A stretch of 10,475 nucleotides of DNA, taken from contig DATLAN010000689.1 in NCBI GenBank assembly GCA_035527455.1, forward strand, positions 1 to 10,475. Reading direction: 5' to 3'. The notes beneath the pieces were generated by a model, which searched no databases, had not been told where the DNA came from, and worked only from the letters and a program-made list of their open reading frames with translations. Position 1 is the first letter of the stretch. Each line of letters begins with the position of its first letter. Positions 1 to 5,531 of the stretch are shown here, piece after piece. This DNA comes from DATLAN01 sp035527455 (lineage in GTDB: Bacteria > Planctomycetota > Planctomycetia > Pirellulales > Thermoguttaceae). Both the position numbers and the translations under genes were made by a program.

Positions 1-318
1 CAATGACCGCGACAGCCAAGTTCCCAAACCGATTCCTCAACCAGCCCCAGACAGTGAGAGAAAAGCCCTGGAAGCTTCAGCGCGAACCGTGCGCGCGAAA
101 ACCACCGGGAGACCCCTTGACAACGCAGGCTCTTTCAGGGAGGGGACACGTCCTGAATCTGGCCGTTTGAGTAATTTGGCCGGTCGGGCCGGTTTTCCGG
201 GGCGGAGCAGGCGACCGGCGGCTTGCTCCATGCGTTCGACGAACGGGGCGCTGCCGAGCGGATCGGCCGGCTCGCCGTGTCCATCGACGTCGACGGCACC
301 TGGCGGGTGGAGCGGTAG
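1..318. other. Left-edge intergenic region
   Basis: No gene could be recognised between 1 and 174 in any frame. The second half holds one open stretch on the + strand (listed separately) that ends exactly where the convergent hydrolase gene ends. The long + strand reading frame starting near 89 runs antisense into the hydrolase and has no recognisable protein character, so it is not called. Confidence 0.5.
175..318 (+). pseudogene. Possible C-terminal gene remnant
   Basis: A 47-codon open stretch follows an in-frame TAA at 172-174 and ends at TAG 316-318, directly against the TAA of the convergent hydrolase at 319-321. Its latter part reads like a real protein end: it contains FDERGAAERIGRLAVSIDVD followed by GTWRVER and stop. 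There is no ATG and no convincing ribosome binding site; a TTG at 223 is the only plausible alternative start. It may be the surviving tail of a degraded gene, or chance coding in GC-rich DNA. The family is not recognised. Confidence 0.25.
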
Positions 319-1212
319 TTACGGCTTTCTCACGCCCGGCTTGTCGAGCTTCTCTTCCAAAAAGCCGAGCGAGGCCAGGAACTTGTCGGCGGCGATCGTC
401 GTTCGCTCCAGCCACGGCGAACGATTGAAGAACCCGTGTCCTTGTCCCTCGGCGATGTACTTCTCCGCCCGAACGCCCAGCTTCTCGGCCTTCGCCCAGT
501 ATTCATCCCCGTGGACCTTCAGCCCGTCGTTGGAACCGAAGAAGATCACCGCCGGCGGCGTGTTCTTGTCGAGGTGCAGCGTGGGCGAGATCTTTCGGGC
601 AAGCTCCTGCCGGTCGCCCAGCCGCGCCAAGATCGCTTCGTGGGTGAAGTCGAGCACGGGATTGTACAGGACCATGGCTTGAGGAATCGTGGAGATCGTC
701 AGATCGTCGCCCACGGCGTCCACGCCGTCGGCGATCATCGTGCAGGCGGCCAGATGGCCTCCGGCCGATCCGCCCGAGGCGATCAGCTTCGCCGGATCGA
801 TGCCCAGCTCGGCGGCGTTGCTGCGCAGCCAGCGGACGGCACTGCGGGCGTCTTCGACGCACTGGTCGGGCGTGACGCCGTCGCGGCTTCTTACCCGATA
901 GTCGGCCCGGGCCGCCACCAGACCACGGCCGGCGAAGTAATTCGCCTGCGACTCGAACTGTCCCACGCTCCCGCCCGTCCATCCGCCGCCGAAGAAGAAG
1001 ACGATCACCGGGCGCTTGTCATCGGCCTTCCAGTCGGACGGGAAATGGACGTGGATCTGCAGTTCCCGTTCGCCGATCTTCTTGAACACGAACGTCTTCT
1101 GCGACGCGGCGTCGGCCGGTCGGTCGGCTTGTTCTTCCGCCGCACTCGCCGGCCATGCGACCAACAAACCGATCGCCGCCAACACGAGACCTCGAAACCT
1201 GGGCTTGCTCAT
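319..1212 (-). CDS. Secreted alpha/beta hydrolase (esterase/lipase-like)
   Basis: A 297-residue protein of the alpha/beta hydrolase_3 / BD-FAE-like group, expected to hydrolyse carboxyl esters (for example acetyl or feruloyl groups on carbohydrates) outside the cytoplasm. Residues 1-24 form a Sec signal peptide with a hydrophobic core and a PASA-A cleavage site. The oxyanion-hole motif at 74-78 is FGGGW, with Phe where HGGGW esterases carry His. The nucleophile elbow GGSAGG puts the catalytic Ser at 149; the likely acid is Asp229 (GSNDG) and the base is His259 (GQGHGFF). Length and order match the family. The start at 1210-1212 is supported by GAAAGG at 1221-1226 on the coding strand and by the signal peptide. 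It is transcribed away from the truncated methyltransferase gene. The substrate cannot be read from the sequence. Confidence 0.9.
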   Translation of the reverse strand: MSKPRFRGLVLAAIGLLVAWPASAAEEQADRPADAASQKTFVFKKIGERELQIHVHFPSDWKADDKRPVIVFFFGGGWTGGSVGQFESQANYFAGRGLVAARADYRVRSRDGVTPDQCVEDARSAVRWLRSNAAELGIDPAKLIASGGSAGGHLAACTMIADGVDAVGDDLTISTIPQAMVLYNPVLDFTHEAILARLGDRQELARKISPTLHLDKNTPPAVIFFGSNDGLKVHGDEYWAKAEKLGVRAEKYIAEGQGHGFFNRSPWLERTTIAADKFLASLGFLEEKLDKPGVRKP

Positions 1213-1540
1213 GGGTGGTTCCTTTCTTGCTGGGAGTCTGTATTACCGCTGCCACGTTTAGCGGGCTCACGTTTAGCGGGCGGGCTTGCCCGCCGTTTCG
1301 CGCGCGGCAAGAATCGGATTCATGGAACGGCGGGCAAGCCCGCCCGCTAAACGTGTGAAAACATATCGTCCAATGGTACCATTCTCCCGGAAAACCTGCC
1401 GGATTGCCATCCTCGGGCACCGGGAAAAACACGATTGGCCGGCACCGCTCGGTTTTCTCCGGGGGTTTGCGGGCACGGATATGAAAGGTTAGCATAAGTG
1501 CAACCCGTTTGCCATTTTAACGCATCTCCAAGGAGACCGA
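1213..1540. other. Divergent intergenic region between hydrolase and methyltransferase genes
   Basis: This 328-bp gap separates two divergently transcribed genes, so both promoters should lie here. It holds the large inverted repeat at 1253-1355 (listed separately) and a perfect 12-bp palindrome, AATGGTACCATT, at 1372-1383 that could be an operator. A weak rightward promoter candidate is TTGCGG (1467-1472), 17 bp, TAGCAT (1490-1495). AAGGAG at 1530-1535 is the ribosome binding site of the rightward gene. No protein is encoded. Confidence 0.5.
1253..1355. repeat. Perfect 30-bp inverted repeat with duplicated outer end
   Basis: The arms 1268-1297 and 1326-1355 are exact reverse complements over 30 bp, around a 28-bp loop. 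Each arm is itself hairpin-forming through GGCGGGCTTGCCCGCC. The first 14 bases of the left arm (CACGTTTAGCGGGC) occur again directly at 1253-1266, which suggests a tandem or nested copy. It resembles a REP/MITE-like dispersed repeat. It lies in a 5' intergenic gap, so it is not simply a terminator. Confidence 0.85.
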
Positions 1541-2290
1541 ATGATGACAGCGAGCGTGACCTGCCGGACGTGCATCAGTCGATGGGGCCTCGCCGCGGTA
1601 ATCTGTCTGATCCCCTCGGGCATCCTCGGTGCGAACGAGAATACGAACAAGGCGGGCGGCGAGTTGCCCCGTCCGGCGGCCCGAGAGATCCTGGCCACAA
1701 CCGGCGTCCAAGGCGGCCTGGTCGTTCACCTCGGCTGCGGCGACGGGCAATTGACCGCCGCTCTGGGTGCCGCAGAGAACTACCTCGTGCAAGGGCTCGA
1801 TGCCGATCCCGCCCACGTCGAAGCGGCCCGCCGGCACGTCCATGACGTGGGGCTTTACGGCCGAGTGTCCGCGGATCGGCTCGACGGATCGCAACTGCCG
1901 TACGTCGACAATCTCGTCAATCTGGTCGTGGCGGAGGATCTCGGCGCCGTGTCGATGGACGAAGTGATGCGAGTGCTGTGCCCTCACGGCGTCGCGTATA
2001 TCAAAACGGACGGACAATGGACCAAGACCGTCAAGCCGCGGCCGTCGCAGATCGACGATTGGACGCACTACCTGCACGACCCGACCAACAACGCGGTGTC
2101 GGACGATTCTCTCGTCGGCCCGCCGCGTCAGTTGCAGTGGGTGGGCGGACCGGCCTGGGCACTTGCAATCGCCCGCGGCCGTCCCGATTTCGCCAGTGTA
2201 CCGCCGAGGGCCCCAACCGAGAAGGCAATTCGATCGGGCAGCCCGTCCGGCTCGCCGGCACGCCTTCAGTTCATCCTTTGGTATCGGTAG
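1541..2290 (+). pseudogene. Truncated exported methyltransferase / PQQ-propeller protein
   Basis: The frame encodes 249 residues and has a good start: AAGGAG at 1530-1535, five bases before ATG 1541 (a second ATG follows at once). Residues 1-31 look like a signal peptide. Residues 45-165 form a class I SAM-methyltransferase-like fold with motif I HLGCGDG at 63-69 and a DAD acidic motif at 87-89. Residues 172-203 (DDWTHYLHDPTNNAVSDDS, then a QLQWVGGP stretch) match the linker that, in large planctomycete proteins of this type, leads into a PQQ-binding-like beta-propeller. The family likeness stops near residue 205 (about 2155). The last 45 residues are low-complexity Arg/Pro/Ser sequence, and the frame ends inside the 3' end of the convergent KTSC gene. 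The propeller, normally most of the protein, is absent. It is a 3'-deleted gene that might still give a short secreted product. Confidence 0.7.
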
Positions 2291-2637
2291 CTCTTGTTCC
2301 GAATGTGCTGGTGGAAGTGCCGGCCGTGCGACTCGGCCGCCATCAGCCCGCGGTAGACTTCCGCCGGCACGTCGAAATACTGGTACACGGCGCCGCTGGT
2401 GAACTCGATCTCCAGGACCCGTTGCTCCTGGTCGTATCCCACGGATCGCAACGCGGAAGAACGGACCGGCGTTCTCTCAATCGCGTGCTCACGTGAGGCG
2501 GCTGGTGCGGTGCCGACGGGTCGTTCTGAAACCGGTCCATCGCAGGATAGCCCGACACCAGCCACGATCGCCAGCAGCAGCCAGGCACGGCGTAGCCGCC
2601 AGCCCACACCCGTGCTTCTTCCGGAAGAAGTTGCCAT
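2266..2637 (-). CDS. KTSC-domain putative lipoprotein
   Basis: A 123-residue protein. Residues 17-32 form a hydrophobic export signal ending in GVGLSC, so Cys32 may be lipidated, although Gly at -3 and Leu at -2 make the lipobox non-canonical. Residues 58-122 match the KTSC domain (PF13619): SSALRSVGYD, LEIEFTSGAVYQYFDVP with the family's central YxY at 85-87, then an A-x-S-x-G segment and a terminal IRNKSYRYQ. KTSC domains occur alone or at the end of some lysyl-tRNA synthetases, and their function is unknown. An exported version is unusual. The gene starts 26 bp after the protease/TPR gene on the same strand, so the two are probably co-transcribed. The ribosome binding site is weak (a G-run about 10 bases upstream), and a GTG at codon 11 is an alternative start. 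Confidence 0.85.
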   Translation of the reverse strand: MATSSGRSTGVGWRLRRAWLLLAIVAGVGLSCDGPVSERPVGTAPAASREHAIERTPVRSSALRSVGYDQEQRVLEIEFTSGAVYQYFDVPAEVYRGLMAAESHGRHFHQHIRNKSYRYQRMN

Positions 2638-2663
2638 CCTGCCGACACCCCCCAGCGTTCGCG

Positions 2664-4676
2664 TTACGGCTTGTAGCCCAGTCTCTTTGCTTGCGCAAAA
2701 TCCGTCTCCGCCGCCGCTCGCTGGCCCTTCCCTTGGTAGGCCATGCCACGGAAGTAATACGCGTCGGCGTTTTTCGGATCGAGCCGGATCGCCTCGTTGC
2801 AGTCGGCGATGGCGCTATCGTCATCGCCCTTGGCGCAGTAGGCCAAACCTCGCCAGGAATAGGCCAGGGCGAATGTCGGATCGAGCCGAATGGCCTCCGT
2901 GTAGTCGGCGAGGGCGCTATCGTTATCGCCCTTGGCGAAGTAGGCATGACCTCGCCCGAAATACGCGTCGGCGTCTTTCGGATCGAGCCGCATCGCCTCG
3001 GTGTAGTCGGCGATGGAGCTATCGTAATCCCGCTTGCTGTGGTAGGCATCACCGCGCCAGAAATAGGCCAGGGCGAGTGTCGGATTGAGCCGAATGGCCT
3101 CGCTGTAGTCGCCGATGGCGAGATCGTAATCGTGCTTGGAGTAGTAGGCACGACCTCGCCCGTAATACGCGAAGGCGTTTTTCGGATCGACCCGGATCGC
3201 CTCGGTGTAGTCGGCGATGGCGCTATCGTCATCGCCCTTGGCGAAGTAGGCAAGACTTCGCCCGAAATACGCGCCGGCGTCTTTCGGATTGAGCCGAATG
3301 GCCTCGGTGTAGTCGGCGATGGCGCTATCGTAATCGTCCTTCCAGAAGTAGGCCGTAGCGCGCCCACAATACGCCAACGCGGATTTCGGATCGAGCCGGA
3401 TTGCCTCGTTGCAGTCGGCGATGGCTCGGTCATACTTGCCCGCATCCATGTGGGCCGCAGCTCGCCGCAGAAACCAGCGCACGCCACCGGCCGTCGGGTC
3501 GCGTGCCGGCAACGGCGAAGGGGTTTCATTTTTCGCCAGGAGAAGCGGCGGAAGCTCCACCGCCGCAACGGCGAAGTTCACATCCTCGCTGCCCACGGGT
3601 CGAAAGGTCAACGTGTTGACGCCGACAACCATGCCCTTCATATCCACCAGCGGACCGCCGCTGTTTCCGCGGGAAAAGGGCGTGGTGGTCTGAATCAAGA
3701 GTGCATCAACGTCGATCGCGCAAAGGGCCAGAAGTTCCTTGCCCCCTCGCACCGCGCTGACAATTCCGTCGGACACCGATTGTTGCAGTCCCGGCGGACT
3801 CCCGAACGCCGCCACCCGCTCGCCTTGTCGTGGCGCCGACGTTGCCAGCCGAAGAGGGTGCAACTTCTCCGGCGGGCATTCCACCCGTACCAGGGCAATA
3901 TCCTTCTCGGGCCACACGCCCAGGTATCCGGTAATCGGCGCGCTCGTCCTGTCGGAAAAGACGATCCTGCCCGCGGTCGCGTCCTCGATCACGTGGAAGT
4001 TGGTGACGATCGTGCCTTGCTTGTCCAGGACGAATCCGCTTCCGTGGGCTGCTTCCTCCGGGCGGGTCACGTTCACTTGCACCACCGATGGCCCCACGAG
4101 TTCAGCGAGGTCGGCCAACTCCAAGATTGTGACATTGCCGGTTGCCGGAACCGGCTTCGGTTCCGCTGCCGGGGCTGCGGCCGGCGTGGTCTTGGTCGGT
4201 TGTGGGACCGCCTGCGGCGCGGGCGCAGAAGACCTTGGCTCGGCCGATTGTGCAACAGCCAAGGGCGGTTGATCCTTCTCCGCCTTTTGCTGCGGCTCGC
4301 TGCCGCCACGGAACACCAGGGCCCACAACAGGAGCAACACAGTGCCGGACCCCACGATGATCGCCGCCCAAGTTACGGGCCAGACACGTTCCGGCTTCTC
4401 GCTGACGCCCCTACTGGGCGCGCCGGACTCCGGTACCGGCGAAGGTAGCGGCGGAGGTCCCGGCGGAGTCGCGCCAAGTGAAGATGAAGACGGAGCCGTG
4501 GATCGCTGGAATAGACCCCGGATGTGTTCAGCGTGTACCCAGCGGCCACTATCCCCCTGACGCACCAGCGTGTCGGGCCTGACGACGCCGGCTTCAGCCA
4601 GCCGGCGCAGTTCCCTCGAATCGACCGGCCCCGACTGCCAGTCCCCGCCGGTATGATAGAACCACTGAGCGGCCAT
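2664..4676 (-). CDS. Membrane-anchored GYF_2 / trypsin-like serine protease / TPR protein
   Basis: A 670-residue multidomain protein. Residues 1-56 match GYF_2 (DUF4339), with WFYHTGGDWQSGPV and W46. A Pro/Ser-rich linker leads to one transmembrane helix at about 99-122, with the GYF_2 end probably cytoplasmic and the rest outside; a second Ala/Pro linker follows to about 180. Residues 185-380 form an HtrA-like trypsin fold with a complete triad: His228 (TNFHVI), Asp259 (EKDIALV) and Ser339 (GNSGGP). There is no PDZ domain; instead residues 407-670 hold eight 34-residue TPRs with the A-Y/W-8, G-8, A-20, P-32 pattern. The start is fixed by a strong Shine-Dalgarno, AAGGAGGTG. The likely role is an envelope protease whose TPRs bind partners or substrates. 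It probably forms an operon with the downstream KTSC lipoprotein gene. Confidence 0.92.
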   Translation of the reverse strand: MAAQWFYHTGGDWQSGPVDSRELRRLAEAGVVRPDTLVRQGDSGRWVHAEHIRGLFQRSTAPSSSSLGATPPGPPPLPSPVPESGAPSRGVSEKPERVWPVTWAAIIVGSGTVLLLLWALVFRGGSEPQQKAEKDQPPLAVAQSAEPRSSAPAPQAVPQPTKTTPAAAPAAEPKPVPATGNVTILELADLAELVGPSVVQVNVTRPEEAAHGSGFVLDKQGTIVTNFHVIEDATAGRIVFSDRTSAPITGYLGVWPEKDIALVRVECPPEKLHPLRLATSAPRQGERVAAFGSPPGLQQSVSDGIVSAVRGGKELLALCAIDVDALLIQTTTPFSRGNSGGPLVDMKGMVVGVNTLTFRPVGSEDVNFAVAAVELPPLLLAKNETPSPLPARDPTAGGVRWFLRRAAAHMDAGKYDRAIADCNEAIRLDPKSALAYCGRATAYFWKDDYDSAIADYTEAIRLNPKDAGAYFGRSLAYFAKGDDDSAIADYTEAIRVDPKNAFAYYGRGRAYYSKHDYDLAIGDYSEAIRLNPTLALAYFWRGDAYHSKRDYDSSIADYTEAMRLDPKDADAYFGRGHAYFAKGDNDSALADYTEAIRLDPTFALAYSWRGLAYCAKGDDDSAIADCNEAIRLDPKNADAYYFRGMAYQGKGQRAAAETDFAQAKRLGYKP
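2670..3470 (-). repeat. 102-bp tandem repeats encoding eight TPRs
   Basis: The 3' part of the protease gene is a tandem array of 102-bp units (34 codons). Strings such as CTATCG, AGTCGGCGATGGCG and TTTCGGATCGAGCC recur at the same phase. The similarity is at DNA level as well as protein level, which indicates recent expansion or ongoing homogenisation. The last unit (nearest 2670) is the most diverged. Confidence 0.85.
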
Positions 4677-4683
4677 AGCGTCC

Positions 4684-4692
4684 CACCTCCTT
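4684..4692 (-). promoter_or_regulatory. Shine-Dalgarno of the protease/TPR gene
   Basis: The coding strand reads AAGGAGGTG seven bases before the ATG at 4674-4676. It is the strongest ribosome binding site in the window and fixes this start. Confidence 0.85.
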
Positions 4693-4701
4693 GCCGGGCC
4701 C

Positions 4702-4747
4702 GGCCGGAGGCGGCCGTCGAAGGTAGGTGAAAACGGCCGCCCCGGCC
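4702..4747 (-). promoter_or_regulatory. GC-rich hairpin in the leader of the protease/TPR gene
   Basis: GGCCGGAGGCGGCCGT (4702-4717) pairs with ACGGCCGCCCCGGCC (4733-4747), with one bulged A and a 15-nt loop. In the minus-strand transcript the stem ends nine bases before the Shine-Dalgarno, where it could modulate translation or mRNA stability. It has no T-tract, so it is not a typical terminator. A regulatory role is inference only. Confidence 0.45.
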
Positions 4748-5052
4748 CGATTTAACCCGCCGAGGAGCGACCCCGGCGGACACCCGGCGAGTTCCAGTAT
4801 ATCCCCGGCGGTGGGCCCATGCGAGGGCGGCTGAGGGAACTCGGTCGGCCAACCCCACATCGAGCCCGTGAACGGAAGACGATTGCCCCCCAAACCTACT
4901 GTTCGGTCGCGCGCGGGCCCGTGAAGGAGCGAACGAAATTGCGTCTCCGGGAGGCAACTGCGCTAACCCCCGGGCCAGAAAAGCGACCGTCGACACCCAT
5001 AGGGGTGGCTTTTGCGAGGATCCGCGTCACCACTGCGCCGCTTGCCACCTCG
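4748..5052. other. Non-coding stretch upstream of the protease gene
   Basis: About 300 bp with no recognisable protein in any frame. A minus-strand TATACT at 4796-4801 could be a -10 box for the protease gene, but no fair -35 lies 16-18 bases further upstream. A short imperfect hairpin (CACCC-ATA-GGGGTG, about 4996-5009) is also present. Nothing else stands out. Confidence 0.4.
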
Positions 5053-5166
5053 CTACCGCTTCTGCGTTGCCCGGCGGACGATCGCGCCAATGGTTTGGTG
5101 TGACCACGCGCGGCCGGACCGGCACGGGACCCCAGCAATGTTCAGTTCTCGGGCGATGGCCCGGAA
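5053..5166 (-). pseudogene. Relic resembling a serine-recombinase segment
   Basis: The minus strand reads RAIARELNIAGVPCRSGRAW, then SHQTIGAIVRRATQKR and a TAG (5053-5055). This matches the pattern 'IARxLNxxGIPxxxGxxWxxxTIxxIL' seen in the Recombinase domain (PF07508) of large serine recombinases. There is no start codon and no catalytic resolvase domain, and upstream the frame runs into the hairpin at 5162-5223 and meets a stop there. It is a roughly 36-codon remnant of a mobile-element gene. An alternative source is another transposon-encoded DNA-binding protein with the same helix-turn-helix pattern. Confidence 0.4.
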
Positions 5167-5223
5167 AAGCGGGACAGTCACCTATTTCTGGTCTTCAAAA
5201 TAGGTGACTGTCCCGCTTTTCCG
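5162..5223. repeat. Perfect 26-bp-stem hairpin element
   Basis: Arms 5162-5187 and 5198-5223 are exact reverse complements over 26 bp with a 10-nt loop (CTGGTCTTCA). The core is GCGGGACAGTCACCTATTT. Repeats with a 'GGGACAGTCACC' core are, from general recall, common as dispersed hairpins near IS200/IS605-type (RAYT) transposases in planctomycetes and other bacteria; no such transposase is in this window. Stops inside the hairpin close the reading frames that approach it from both sides. Confidence 0.9.
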
Positions 5224-5356
5224 TTTCCCCGTCGCCGAGTACAACCGGGAATTGGACCGGCGGATGCGTCAATGTGCCTGGCGTGCGGTGGTCGATCATC
5301 CGTTGACCGGCGTGACCGACGAGAACGGCAACGGCGTGGCCGACGAGATCGAGTAG
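5204..5356 (+). pseudogene. 3' remnant of a gene ending in a calcium-loop motif
   Basis: The + strand frame opens inside the hairpin (after TAG 5201-5203) and runs to TAG 5354-5356. It contains VAEYNRELDRRMRQCAWRAV, then VDHPLTGVTDENGNGVADEI and a final Glu. The DENGNGVADEIE string has the D-x-N-x-N-G spacing of EF-hand/dockerin/thrombospondin-3 calcium loops. There is no start codon or ribosome binding site, and the 5' part of the gene is gone. It looks like the last 40-odd codons of a secreted protein cut off at the hairpin. The parent family is not recognised. Confidence 0.45.
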
Positions 5357-5362
5357 ACGACG

Positions 5363-5460
5363 CAGGTCAGGGCTTGCCCTGACGCATTTTCGGTTGAGTC
5401 ACAGCGCGCTGTTCGGTCATCGCCGCGTGGTCTGTTCCGTCAGGGCGAGCCCTAACCTAC
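5363..5460. repeat. Pair of inverted GTCAGGGCTTGCCCTGAC hairpin repeats
   Basis: Copy 1 (about 5363-5384) contains a perfect 8-bp stem, GTCAGGGC-TT-GCCCTGAC. Copy 2 (5438-5460) is the same element in the opposite orientation: on its complement it reads GTAGGTTAGGGCTCGCCCTG, followed by ACG, differing from copy 1 at only a few positions. About 50 bp of unrelated sequence lies between them. This is a dispersed REP-like family with two facing members. Confidence 0.7.
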
Positions 5461-5467
5461 AGCCGAG

Positions 5468-5531
5468 GCTTCATCTTGCGGAGCAAGATGGCTACTTTTC
5501 GGCTACTTTTCGGCTACTTTTCGGCTACTTT
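5468..5531 (-). repeat. Hairpin repeat plus 11-bp microsatellite at the stop codon of sulfatase 1
   Basis: A hairpin, ATCTTGC-GGA-GCAAGAT (5473-5489, 7-bp stem), is followed by about four copies of GGCTACTTTTC (5490-5531). The TAG stop of the sulfatase (complement of 5525-5527) lies inside the last copy. The element is the sister of the one at 7479-7521: over 32 bp the two differ at three bases, two of which are compensatory changes in the stem. Confidence 0.85.

Noticed and set aside
436..1350. 304-codon open frame on the + strand
   Set aside because: It is antisense to the alpha/beta hydrolase, which has a full catalytic triad on the other strand, and runs on through the inverted repeat.
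2493..4448. 651-codon open frame on the + strand
   Set aside because: It lies antisense to the protease/TPR gene; its apparent repeats are the complement of the TPR units, and it has no recognisable domain or ribosome binding site.
4373..4996. 207-codon minus-strand frame overlapping the start of the protease gene
   Set aside because: It overlaps the GYF_2 coding region in another frame, has no recognisable motif, and the protease start is fixed by a strong ribosome binding site.
5188..5222. Rho-independent terminator at the 26-bp hairpin
   Set aside because: The stem is far longer than usual, the T-run is inside the stem rather than after it, and no intact gene ends immediately before it on either strand.
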